Source of the DNA: Hyphomonas sp.
GTDB taxonomy: Bacteria > Pseudomonadota > Alphaproteobacteria > Caulobacterales > Hyphomonadaceae
Assembly: GCA_003486945.1 (NCBI GenBank)
Contig: DNFL01000217.1
Coordinates: forward strand, 1-7,885
DNA length: 7,885 bases
Direction of reading: 5' to 3'
Shown here piece after piece: positions 1 through 5,860 of this stretch. Both the position numbers and the translations under genes were made by a program. How positions within the stretch are numbered: the stretch's first letter is position 1; the number at the start of each line of letters is the position of its first letter. The notes under the pieces were generated by a model that ran no database searches, had not been told where the DNA came from, and saw only the letters and a program-made list of their open reading frames with translations.

Positions 1-1512
1 TCTGATTTGTCCGAACGCCTGCTTCAGCAATGGCCGGGGCCCGTGCGCGGGGCGCGCGAGCTTTGCTTTCCGGAAGACGGCATACGAATCGTGCTGCACC
101 TAGGCGATATCGCAGAGATGCTGCCGCAGGCGGTGTTCGCGGCGGATGCCTGGTTCCTTGACGGGTTCAGCCCCGCGAAGAATGAGGACATGTGGTCGCC
201 CGGCATCTATCCGGAGATCGCGAAACATTCCGCGCCCGGCGCGCGACTGGGTACGTTCACTGTAGCGGGCGCGGTCCGTCGCGGGCTTGCCGAAGCCGGG
301 TTCGAGGTTTCGAAGGCAGAAGGTCATGGCCGCAAGCGCGAGCGGCTGGAGGCGCGTATCTCGGTGCCCCCGGCGCCCGCGCCAGACACGTTCGGCCTGC
401 GCAGTCCTTCGTCTCGACCGCAGCGCATTGCCATTCTCGGCGCAGGTGTCGCGGGCGCGGCGCTGGCGCATCGTCTGAGGGCGGACGGTTTCGAACCGGA
501 AGTCTTCGACCCCGCAACTGTTCCTGCCAGCGGGGCCAGCGGCAATCCGCTCGGCCTGCTGATGCCGCGACTCGATGCAGGCGACACGGCGGAAGCAAAC
601 TTGCTGATCGATGCCTATCTCGCTGCGCGCAGCCTCTTTCGCGGCCTGCCAGAAGCGGAAGAGACGGATGTGCTGCAACAGCCCCGCAATGCGACGGAAG
701 CGGCGCGTTTCGAAAAGCTGCTCGCCGATCCGCCCCTGCCGCTGGATGATCTTGAAGCCGCGCGGGGCGGGGCGCTGCTGCACAAGCGGGCGTTGATCGT
801 GAAGCCGGCGCCGCTCGTCGCGCGCCTGCTGGAAGGTGTGCCGCATCACTTTGGCGCGCCCGTGTCCGCAAGCCTTGAAGAAACCTCCGTCAACGGAGTG
901 AAGTTCGATGCGATCATCCTGGCGAACGGAATGCAGGCCTCCGAGCTTGCTCCGGTCCTGCCACTCGAGGCGCGTCTGGGGCAGGTGGACTGGGCAGAGA
1001 TACCGGTCAGTGCGCCCGCTTCGGCGCTCGCCTCCGGCAGCTATGCCCTCGCCCTTGGATCGCAGCGCCTGTGGGGCGCGACCTTCGAGAAATCCGATGG
1101 TTTCTACGCGCCGGAAGGCACGCCCGAAGCGCGAGCTGAAAATTTCGCAGCGCTGGAAAAGCTCTCTCCCTGGTGGCTGAATGCAGTGCGCGAAGCGCCG
1201 CCCCAGTCGCGCGCCAGCCTGCGCGCCACAACACCCGACCGTTTGCCGCTGATCGGCGCGATTCCGGATATTTCCGCCGCAGAGATTGTATTTGCCGGAC
1301 TGAAAAAAGGGCGCGCTGCCGAAGCAGACGCGCCCAGTTGCACAGGTGCTTTTGTATCGGGCGGCTTCGGTGCGCGTGGTTTCACCTGGGCGCCGTGGGC
1401 GGCGGCGATCCTGTCTGCCCGTCTAGCCGGGGCACCGCCTCCGGCGCCCTACCGCGCGCTCTGCGCCGTCAGCCCGATGCGGTTCGTGCTGCGGTCGTTG
1501 AAGCGCGGCTAG
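1..1512 (+). CDS. mnmC: MnmC, bifunctional tRNA mnm5(s2)U biosynthesis protein (5' end missing)
   Basis: This enzyme completes mnm5s2U at the wobble uridine of certain tRNAs. Its C-terminal FAD oxidoreductase removes the carboxymethyl group and its N-terminal SAM-dependent methyltransferase adds the methyl group; it acts in the cytoplasm. The reading frame is open from base 1, so the gene begins upstream and the TTG at 7 is not a credible start. Of 503 residues visible, about the first 115 are the end of the methyltransferase domain, with the family motif [16 protein letters not shown], then TFTVAG and GRKRERLEA. The FAD domain opens with [15 protein letters not shown]; its GAGVAG dinucleotide-binding loop is encoded at 439-456. 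It ends with the usual [11 protein letters not shown] and a basic tail. The first half of the methyltransferase domain, including its SAM-binding glycine motif, is outside the window. The TAG stop (1510-1512) overlaps the stop of the convergent gene, and a minus-strand terminator lies inside the gene at 1303-1335. Identification is by recalled family motifs and is firm. Confidence 0.95.
   Translation, partial: SDLSERLLQQWPGPVRGARELCFPEDGIRIVLHLGDIAEMLPQAVFAADAWFLDGFSPAKNEDMWSPGIYPEIAKHSAPGARLGTFTVAGAVRRGLAEAGFEVSKAEGHGRKRERLEARISVPPAPAPDTFGLRSPSSRPQRIAILGAGVAGAALAHRLRADGFEPEVFDPATVPASGASGNPLGLLMPRLDAGDTAEANLLIDAYLAARSLFRGLPEAEETDVLQQPRNATEAARFEKLLADPPLPLDDLEAARGGALLHKRALIVKPAPLVARLLEGVPHHFGAPVSASLEETSVNGVKFDAIILANGMQASELAPVLPLEARLGQVDWAEIPVSAPASALASGSYALALGSQRLWGATFEKSDGFYAPEGTPEARAENFAALEKLSPWWLNAVREAPPQSRASLRATTPDRLPLIGAIPDISAAEIVFAGLKKGRAAEADAPSCTGAFVSGGFGARGFTWAPWAAAILSARLAGAPPPAPYRALCAVSPMRFVLRSLKRG
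1303..1335 (-). terminator. Intrinsic terminator of the psp operon, inside mnmC
   Basis: Read on the minus strand, GGGCGCG and CGCGCCC pair. They are extended across a single bulged T by CTGC/GCAG and closed by a TTCG loop, giving the stable C(UUCG)G tetraloop. Six T residues follow directly (1308 to 1303). This is an 11-pair GC-rich stem with a U tract, the full form of a rho-independent terminator. It lies about 175 bases past the stop of the last gene of the minus-strand psp operon (1509), so it probably ends that transcript. In mnmC it encodes the variable loop around [12 protein letters not shown]. Confidence 0.85.
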
Positions 1513-1694
1513 TTGAGGCGAACGAAGGACAAGACAAGGCCGCCCTGTTCCTGCGATTGCAGGCTCAGGTGCAGTTCGCCGAAGTTCAGGTGAATGCCGC
1601 CGCTATAATGCGCCATGGTCAGCGCAGCCATCAGCACGGTCAGCGCCAGCATGCCCAGCAGGCGGTGATTGCGAAGCAGAGTCCCCTTGGTCAT
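1509..1694 (-). CDS. Small single-pass membrane protein, last gene of psp operon (61 aa)
   Basis: I do not recognise a family. The 61-residue product has a short basic N-terminus ([11 protein letters not shown]), one hydrophobic segment at about 12-29 ([17 protein letters not shown]), and a tail of about 30 residues with alternating polar and hydrophobic residues ([15 protein letters not shown]), which suggests a beta-prone or amphipathic segment outside the membrane core. The ATG at 1694 is chosen because AAGGA lies 8 bases upstream; the frame continues further up, but only with weaker starts. It follows pspC after 43 bases on the same strand and precedes the operon terminator, so it is probably co-transcribed. 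It sits where E. coli has pspD, but I see no clear sequence likeness. Its TAG stop shares CTAG with the mnmC stop. Coding status is supported by the ribosome site, position and membrane segment, without homology. Confidence 0.68.
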   Translation of the reverse strand: MTKGTLLRNHRLLGMLALTVLMAALTMAHYSGGIHLNFGELHLSLQSQEQGGLVLSFVRLN

Positions 1695-1737
1695 TGTTCC
1701 GGTCCTTACGCGGATGAGTGGGTGGATGGGGCGAAAG

Positions 1738-2154
1738 TCAGTTGCCTTTTTCAAGGTCACGGAATTCCTGGCGCAGGCGCCATTCATCCGAAGTCACAGT
1801 GCGTTCGATATTCTTCAAGCGCTCTTCGAGATCCATGAAGGTGTACTTGATGGTGCCGAATGTGGCGCGCGGCCGGTCGGACACACCGCGCCAGAAGGCA
1901 TCTTCCTCAGCCGAGAAATTGCCATAGCCGATCGGCGCATAGGGCGTGATCATCCACACCACCAGATAGGCGACGAAGATCAGCGGCCCGGCGACGAAGC
2001 AGAGCAGCAGCGCTGCAATGATGCGCACCAGAAGCGGGTCCCAGCCAAAGCGTTCGGCAAGGCCGCCGCAGACGCCGGCGAGCACCTTGTCCTGGCGCGA
2101 GCGGTAGAAACGCTTGGGGTTGGGCGAGAAGTAGGGGTCGGAGTAGCGGGACAT
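1738..2154 (-). CDS. pspC: Phage shock protein C (PspC-domain inner-membrane sensor)
   Basis: PspC is an inner-membrane partner of PspB that senses envelope stress and relieves PspA's inhibition of PspF. The 138-residue product has the PspC domain at about 15-72: FYRSRQDKVLAGVCGGLAERFGWDP followed by VRIIAALLLCFVAGPLIFVAYLVVWMI, a hydrophobic stretch holding one long or two short membrane segments. The C-terminal part, ERLKNIERTVTSDEWRLRQEF (110-131), matches the end of enterobacterial PspC (ERYVTSDTFTLRSRF in E. coli, from memory), so this is the Psp-system protein and not merely a protein with a PspC domain. E. coli PspC is 119 aa; the additional length is mostly the 73-105 linker. The ATG at 2154 lies 12 bases after the pspB stop. 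An AGGA about 10 bases upstream overlaps that stop (TAGGA), which suggests coupled translation. Confidence 0.95.
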   Translation of the reverse strand: MSRYSDPYFSPNPKRFYRSRQDKVLAGVCGGLAERFGWDPLLVRIIAALLLCFVAGPLIFVAYLVVWMITPYAPIGYGNFSAEEDAFWRGVSDRPRATFGTIKYTFMDLEERLKNIERTVTSDEWRLRQEFRDLEKGN

Positions 2155-2166
2155 GAATGGGGTGTC

Positions 2167-2433
2167 CTATTCGTCAAAGGTGGAGCGGGAGGGCCGAGGC
2201 GGACGGCGCGGTGCGTCCGCCTCGGATTTGTCGAGCAGCGCCTCGAGAGATTCGATGCGCCGCTCCATGGCTTTCGCCGAACGCCAGAGATCTTCCAGCA
2301 TACGCTCGTCATCAGGCTGCAAGGTCTTCTGCCGGCGCCACATCGTGACGTAGTGCAGGATCATGCCCGGCAGCACGACGAACAGGACCAGCGTCCCAAC
2401 CAGAGCAATTAATACGATGGAAGATTCGTCCAT
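2167..2433 (-). CDS. pspB: Phage shock protein B
   Basis: PspB is a small inner-membrane protein that acts with PspC to signal membrane stress to PspA-PspF. The 88-residue product has one membrane segment at about 5-27, with LFVVLPGMILHYVTMWRR resembling LFVLPIWLWLHY of E. coli PspB. A charged helical, probably coiled-coil part follows (RMLEDLWRSAKAMERRIESLEALLD, about 44-68), also typical of the family, and then a proline/arginine-rich tail. Start choice: a GTG sits one codon upstream at 2436, but the ATG at 2433 lies 7 bases after GGAG and overlaps the stop of the preceding 36-codon gene (TGATG), so the ATG is preferred. It is slightly longer than E. coli PspB (74 aa). Confidence 0.94.
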   Translation of the reverse strand: MDESSIVLIALVGTLVLFVVLPGMILHYVTMWRRQKTLQPDDERMLEDLWRSAKAMERRIESLEALLDKSEADAPRRPPRPSRSTFDE

Positions 2434-2543
2434 CACGCCTCTCCGTCAGCCGCTGCGCGGGCGTCTGCCCTGCCTTGAGCAATCAGGCCCGGGGCGCAGA
2501 TGACAGCAAGAAAGCCGATGAGGAATACTAGGGAAGTCAGCAT
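2433..2543 (-). CDS. Very small membrane protein between pspA and pspB (36 aa)
   Basis: This is an unrecognised 36-codon gene. Reading down from the ATG at 2543 gives MLTSLVFLIGFLAVICAPGL at the N-terminus, then IAQGRADARAAADGEA and TGA at 2435-2433. Residues 4-22 form one hydrophobic segment, followed by a small polar tail rich in Ala, Arg and Asp. Support for coding: GAGGA lies 7 bases before the ATG; the ATG comes 3 bases after the pspA stop; and the stop overlaps the pspB ATG as TGATG, a classic arrangement for coupled translation. The reading frame exactly fills the pspA-pspB gap. The product could be a signal-anchored or single-pass inner-membrane peptide acting with PspA or PspB. That role is inferred from position only. 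Confidence 0.75.
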   Translation of the reverse strand: MLTSLVFLIGFLAVICAPGLIAQGRADARAAADGEA

Positions 2544-2546
2544 TGA

Positions 2547-3224
2547 TCAGTCCTCGGACTTCTTGCTGCCCTTGCTCTTGCGAGCTTTCAGGGCGGCGAG
2601 TTCTTTTTCGATGGCTTCGTTCTGCTCAAGCTCGGCAAATTCCTGCGCCAGGCTCGGCTCGCCGCCGCGGATGGCATCGGCATAGGCTTCCATCTCGTCC
2701 ACCTTGCGCTCGAGATTGGCGTAGCGGGCGATCGCTTCGTCGGCGCGGCCATCATAGAGCTGGCTGCGCATGCGGATGCGTTGCTCGGCGGCCTCGCGGC
2801 GCATCACCAGCGCGCGGTGCTTGGCTTTCGCTTCGTCGAGCTTGGCCTGCAGCTTCACCAGGTCTTCCTGGCGGCGGGCGAAGGCTTCTTCGGCCACACC
2901 CATCGCGTCGAGGCGGCGCTGGGCTTCGGTCTCGGCTTTCTGCTTGGCCAGCAGCGCGCCGCGGGCAAGGTCCTCGCGGCCCTTGTCGATGGCGAGTTCG
3001 GCCTTGGCAGCCCATTCCTTGGCTGAGCCGGAGAAGTGCACAATCTCGCGCTCCATCTCTTTCTTGTCGGCCATTGCGCGGGCAGCGGAAGTGCGCACCT
3101 CGACCAGCGTGTCTTCCATCTGCTGGATGATCAGGCGGGCGAGCTTTTCGGGGTTTTCGGCACTGTCGATCATCGCGTTGATGTTCGAGTTGATGATGTC
3201 GCCGAGGCGGGAGAACAGACCCAT
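2547..3224 (-). CDS. pspA: Phage shock protein A (PspA/ESCRT-III family)
   Basis: PspA is a peripheral inner-membrane protein with two jobs: it binds and inhibits PspF in unstressed cells, and it assembles on damaged membrane to preserve the proton-motive force. The 225-residue product is the usual family length (E. coli 222). It starts with the amphipathic helix MGLFSRLGDIINSNINAMID and continues with NPEKLARLIIQQMEDTLVEVR, nearly identical to E. coli. Long charged coiled-coil helices follow (about 25-185), including KAELAIDKGREDLARGALLAKQ, and it ends with AQEFAELEQNEAIEKELAALKA and a lysine/serine-rich tail. The ATG at 3224 is chosen because AAAGGA lies 8 bases upstream and it gives the family N-terminus; a further 25-residue upstream extension in frame has no family match. 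It is followed by the 36-codon gene after 3 bases. Confidence 0.97.
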   Translation of the reverse strand: MGLFSRLGDIINSNINAMIDSAENPEKLARLIIQQMEDTLVEVRTSAARAMADKKEMEREIVHFSGSAKEWAAKAELAIDKGREDLARGALLAKQKAETEAQRRLDAMGVAEEAFARRQEDLVKLQAKLDEAKAKHRALVMRREAAEQRIRMRSQLYDGRADEAIARYANLERKVDEMEAYADAIRGGEPSLAQEFAELEQNEAIEKELAALKARKSKGSKKSED

Positions 3225-3250
3225 TGTGGTTATCCTTTCTTGGTCTCGGA

Positions 3251-3382
3251 TCAGAAGAAGAAGCCGCCGAGGAACACGCCCGCGGCAAAGAAGATCCACG
3301 ATTCAGCCGGCCGCGTAGACAGCCAGCGACCAAGGCGGCCAGCATCCGAGCGAGGTGGGTAGCGATAGTCTTGGTCGTTCAT
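3251..3382 (-). CDS. Small tail-anchored-like membrane protein, first gene of psp operon (43 aa)
   Basis: I do not recognise this gene. The 43-residue product has a polar, arginine- and tyrosine-rich N-terminal half (MNDQDYRYPPRSDAGRLGRW) and a hydrophobic C-terminal segment (SWIFFAAGVFLGGFFF, 28-43) that ends at the stop, giving a tail-anchor-like layout with an N-terminal domain probably in the cytoplasm. The ATG at 3382 lies about 45 bases downstream of the predicted sigma-54 transcription start and has an AAGGA 11 bases upstream, a rather long spacing. The next gene, pspA, starts 26 bases after its stop, so the two should share one mRNA. The only longer start in frame is a TTG at 3442, which would lie upstream of the predicted transcript start. 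Its role in Psp signalling or PspA recruitment is unknown. Confidence 0.68.
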   Translation of the reverse strand: MNDQDYRYPPRSDAGRLGRWLSTRPAESWIFFAAGVFLGGFFF

Positions 3383-3438
3383 TTCTTTTCTGGTCCTTCT
3401 GAGGTTCGATTGCCCATCGTCCTGATGGCCTTTCTTTT

Positions 3439-3453
3439 TCAAGGACCGTGCCA
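3439..3453 (-). promoter_or_regulatory. Sigma-54 (-24/-12) promoter of the psp operon
   Basis: On the minus strand TGGCAC-GGTCC-TTGA matches the sigma-54 consensus TGGCAC-N5-TTGC with only the last base different. GG at 3452-3451 is the -24 element and GA at 3440-3439 replaces the -12 GC. E. coli pspA, as I recall, also departs from consensus at this base. Transcription would start near 3427, about 45 bases before the first gene. A sigma-54 promoter is expected here because the divergent gene is the sigma-54 activator pspF. Confidence 0.85.
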
Positions 3454-3459
3454 GTTTCG

Positions 3460-3472
3460 AATTAAATCTTTA
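3460..3472. promoter_or_regulatory. Possible IHF binding site
   Basis: AATTAA-ATCT-TTA differs from the IHF consensus WATCAA-N4-TTR at one base. It lies about 33-45 bases upstream of the predicted psp transcription start, between the promoter and the likely PspF site, where IHF bends DNA in the E. coli psp system. It is part of an AT-rich stretch (about 3454-3502) that also holds a direct repeat of TTAGAG (3470-3475 and 3484-3489). AT-rich DNA gives such matches by chance, so support is modest. Confidence 0.4.
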
Positions 3473-3530
3473 GAGCCTTGTAATTAGAGAATAAAAAAGT
3501 TTTCCGGGTGTGTGGCTTAACACTTTCACA

Positions 3531-3562
3531 GCGAAAACGACTGAAAGAATAGTCGATTTCGC
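3531..3562. promoter_or_regulatory. 32-bp inverted repeat, likely PspF upstream activator site
   Basis: The left arm GCGAAAACGACT (3531-3542) and right arm AGTCGATTTCGC (3551-3562) pair at 11 of 12 positions around an 8-base spacer. The centre lies about 120 bases upstream of the predicted psp start, a normal distance for a sigma-54 activator site, and 25 bases separate its end from the pspF ATG. A PspF dimer bound here could activate the psp operon by looping and also repress pspF, as known for E. coli PspF. Assignment to PspF is inferred from position. No T run follows on either strand, so it is not a terminator. Confidence 0.6.
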
Positions 3563-3587
3563 CATCGGTATTGGCTAAACAGGCCGC

Positions 3588-4631
3588 ATGATGGATCGCA
3601 CCACCCAGATCATCGGTGAGTCCCCGCCCTGGCTCTCAGCGCTCGAGCATGCGAGCCGCGTTGCCCCGCTCGACCGGCCGGTACTGGTCATCGGCGAGCG
3701 CGGCACAGGCAAGGAACTGGTCGGCGAGCGCTTGCACTTCCTGTCGAAGCGCTGGGAAGGCCCGTTCGTGAAGGTGAACTGCGCGGCGCTGACCGAAACC
3801 CTGCTGGATTCCGAACTCTTCGGCCATGAGCGCGGCGCCTTCACCGGCGCCACCGAACAGCGCCGGGGCCGGTTCGAGCTGGCTGATGGTGGTACGATCT
3901 TCCTCGACGAGATCGCCACCGCCGGCATGGCGCTGCAGGAAAAGCTGCTGCGCGTGGTCGAGTATGGCGAGTTCCAGCGGGTCGGCGGCTCGAAAGTGCT
4001 GACGACGAATGTGCGCATCTCAGCGGCCACCAATGCGGATCTCCCGGCGCTCGCGGAGGCAGGGAAGTTCCGGTGGGACCTTCTCGACCGGCTCTCCTTC
4101 GATGTCATCACCTTGCCGCCGCTGCGCGCGCGTCACGGCGACAAGAGCTTGCTGGCAGATTTCTTCGCGCGACGCATGGCAGTGGAACTGGCGCAGGATT
4201 TTCCGGGCTTTGCGCCGTCTGCCATCGAGGCGATCGAGACGCATGACTGGCCCGGCAATGTGCGCGAGCTGCGTAACTTCGCCGAACGCCTGGCCCACCG
4301 CGCGCTGCTCACTGCTCCGGACGATCCTGTACAGTTCGACCCCGCCGCGCTTGACCCCTTCGCCTCGCCCTGGCGGCCAGCCGGGCAGTCCATAAACCGT
4401 CCAGAAAAACGCCCTGTAGAGACCCCTGACTTATGGAGTATCCCGGGTGGCTTCACCGAGGCGACACGCCTCTACGAACTCCGCCTCATCGATGCCGCCC
4501 TCGCCGAGGCGGGCGGCCACCAGGGCAAGGCCTCCGAAACCCTCGGCCTCACCTACCACCAATTCCGCGGCCTCCTGAAAAAGCATGGCTACACTGGCAG
4601 GGCGGGGAAGGGAGCGGCGCTTCCGGACTGA
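3588..4631 (+). CDS. pspF: PspF, sigma-54-dependent activator of the psp operon
   Basis: PspF is an AAA+ ATPase that remodels the sigma-54 RNA polymerase closed complex at psp promoters; PspA inhibits it. The 347-residue product lacks an N-terminal receiver domain, as expected for PspF. It shows Walker A GERGTGKE (36-43), the sigma-54 contact loop GAFTGA (83-88), Walker B FLDE (105-108), ATN (147-149), the sensor II region GNVRELRN (223-230), a variable linker (about 255-290), and a C-terminal helix-turn-helix ending in LGLTYHQFRGLLKKH (319-333), nearly identical to the end of E. coli PspF. Trp56 in FLSKRWEGPF matches the PspA-contacting Trp56 of E. coli. Two ATGs are adjacent (3588 and 3591); a weak AGG lies 4 bases before the first and 7 before the second. 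The first preserves E. coli numbering, the second has better spacing. The gene is divergent from the psp operon, as in E. coli, with a short extra tail after the HTH. Confidence 0.96.
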   Translation: MMDRTTQIIGESPPWLSALEHASRVAPLDRPVLVIGERGTGKELVGERLHFLSKRWEGPFVKVNCAALTETLLDSELFGHERGAFTGATEQRRGRFELADGGTIFLDEIATAGMALQEKLLRVVEYGEFQRVGGSKVLTTNVRISAATNADLPALAEAGKFRWDLLDRLSFDVITLPPLRARHGDKSLLADFFARRMAVELAQDFPGFAPSAIEAIETHDWPGNVRELRNFAERLAHRALLTAPDDPVQFDPAALDPFASPWRPAGQSINRPEKRPVETPDLWSIPGGFTEATRLYELRLIDAALAEAGGHQGKASETLGLTYHQFRGLLKKHGYTGRAGKGAALPD

Positions 4632-4759
4632 ATTGCAGCTGTAAAATGCTGAACATCCTGAAGATTACGGATTTTTGCCCTGACAGGGCCGTGATGGGAG
4701 TCGCATCTTGCGTTCACATGCGCCATATTTGTCACAGGTCACTCGCAAAGGAGACTCCC

Positions 4760-5350
4760 ATGCAGATTCAGATCACCGGTAAGCACATGGACCTGGGTGA
4801 GGCGCTGCGAGGGCGGATCGAGGCGGGGCTGGAGGCGGCGGTCTCGAAATACTTCAACCGTACCGGCGATGCCAACGTGTTCGTTTCCCAGCAGGGGCCG
4901 TGGATCGAGGTCGACTGCAATGTCCACCTGCCGTCCGGTATCGTGCTGCAATCCTCCGGCAAGGCGGACGATCCCTATGCTGCCCTGGAGGCGAGCCTCG
5001 ACAAGATGGAAAAGCGGGTCCGGCGTTACAAACGCCGGCTGAAGGACCACCATGCGGCCGCCCCGCAGCCGCTGCCGGCCGAGCCGGCGGCCGAAATGCT
5101 GTTCCAGTCGGCGGATACGGAAGATTCACAGGATGAGGGTATAGAGGCAGGCGACGCTCCCCTGACAGTTGCAGAGACGAGCGTGCAAATTCGTACGATG
5201 ACCGTTTCGGAGGCAGTCATGCAGCTGGAATTGCAGGATGTTCCGGCACTGATGTTCAGGAATGCTGGCCATGAGGGGCTGAATATGGTCTACCGCCGCC
5301 ACGACGGGCACATTGGCTGGGTTGACCCTGCCAACGCGCCTCGCACCTGA
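4760..5350 (+). CDS. hpf: Ribosome hibernation promoting factor, long form
   Basis: Long HPF binds the 30S subunit and pairs ribosomes into inactive 100S dimers in stationary phase or starvation. The 196-residue product has an N-terminal S30AE domain (about 1-95, starting MQIQITGKHMDLGEALR, with VDCNVHLPSG and the basic KMEKRVRRYKRRLKDHH end), a flexible acidic and proline-rich linker (about 97-140), and the C-terminal dimerisation domain (about 141-190, with MTVSEAVMQLELQDVPALMFRNA and MVYRRHDGHIGWVDP). The ATG at 4760 is chosen because AAGGAG lies 6 bases upstream and it gives the family N-terminus; the frame stays open upstream into pspF, but that part is noise. The 128-base gap after pspF has no clear promoter. 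It contains a small GCCCT-GAC-AGGGC dyad (4677-4689) and a GTCAC repeat (4731-4742). ptsN follows after 21 bases, the usual partnership. Confidence 0.95.
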   Translation: MQIQITGKHMDLGEALRGRIEAGLEAAVSKYFNRTGDANVFVSQQGPWIEVDCNVHLPSGIVLQSSGKADDPYAALEASLDKMEKRVRRYKRRLKDHHAAAPQPLPAEPAAEMLFQSADTEDSQDEGIEAGDAPLTVAETSVQIRTMTVSEAVMQLELQDVPALMFRNAGHEGLNMVYRRHDGHIGWVDPANAPRT

Positions 5351-5371
5351 GCCTCATGGACCTGTAGATTG

Positions 5372-5836
5372 ATGGCCACTGATCTGAGTGCCCTGCTGCA
5401 AGGCGGGGTTATCATTCCGCTCCAGGACGTGCCGAGCCGCAAGCAGGCGATCCACGTCCTGTGTGAAGCGCTGAGCGAAGCGACCGGCATCGGCGCGCGC
5501 GCCATCGAGGACGCCGTGATGGAACGCGAACGCCTCGGCTCGACCGGTGTCGGCGAAGGCGTGGCGATTCCGCACGCGCGCCTGCCGGGCCTGGAGAAGC
5601 CGGTCGGCGGGTTCATGCGCCTTCTGCACGGGGTGGATTTCGAAGCCATCGACGAGCGCCCCTGCGACCTCGTCTTCATGCTGCTGGCGCCCGATGGTTC
5701 GGGGGCGGATCATCTGCGCGCCCTCGCCCAGGTCAGCCGCGTCTTCCGCCAGAGTTCCGTACGCGACGGCCTGCGCAAGGCCCGCACGGAAGATGACGTC
5801 CGTGCTGTGATCTGCAAGGAATCGGTCAGCGGCTAG
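5372..5836 (+). CDS. ptsN: EIIA-Ntr, nitrogen-related PTS phosphocarrier
   Basis: EIIA-Ntr receives phosphate from NPr and EI-Ntr. It is a regulatory protein, not a sugar transporter, known in other bacteria to influence potassium uptake, nitrogen and stringent-response signalling. The 154-residue product has the PTS EIIA type-2 fold, with the phosphorylated histidine in GVAIPHARL (His68), preceded by RERLGSTGVGEG, and VFMLLAPDGSGADHLRALAQVS toward the C-terminus. The ATG at 5372 starts 21 bases after the hpf stop. Only a weak GGA about 11 bases upstream is seen, so translation may be coupled to hpf. A TTG one codon upstream is a less likely start. The strong terminator at 5861-5890 follows. 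Confidence 0.96.
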   Translation: MATDLSALLQGGVIIPLQDVPSRKQAIHVLCEALSEATGIGARAIEDAVMERERLGSTGVGEGVAIPHARLPGLEKPVGGFMRLLHGVDFEAIDERPCDLVFMLLAPDGSGADHLRALAQVSRVFRQSSVRDGLRKARTEDDVRAVICKESVSG

Positions 5837-5860
5837 TCCGCTCGCCACCATGATCGAACA

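Noticed and set aside
100..849. 249-residue open frame on the minus strand
   Set aside because: Antisense shadow of mnmC; arginine-rich with no domain or ribosome site.
1550..1563. CCTGC-GATT-GCAGG hairpin just after mnmC
   Set aside because: Only five pairs and no T run on either strand; not a convincing terminator for mnmC.
1669..2412. 247-residue open frame on the plus strand
   Set aside because: Antisense to pspB, pspC and the start of the 61-aa gene; no family signal.
3225..3299. 25-residue N-terminal extension of PspA
   Set aside because: The family begins MGxFSR, here at 3224, with AAAGGA 8 bases upstream; the extension overlaps the 43-aa gene and has no match.
4677..4689. GCCCT-GAC-AGGGC dyad between pspF and hpf
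   Set aside because: Short stem with no following T tract; it could be a small operator but nothing supports this. Noted in the hpf entry only.
4708..4736. TTGCGT followed by AT-rich bases as a sigma-70 promoter for hpf
   Set aside because: At the normal 17-base spacing the -10 would be GTCACA; the AT-rich CATATTTG is too close to the -35. Not reported as a promoter.
4433..4759. Upstream extension of the hpf frame into pspF
   Set aside because: HPF family N-terminus and AAGGAG place the start at 4760; the additional residues are the off-frame reading of pspF.
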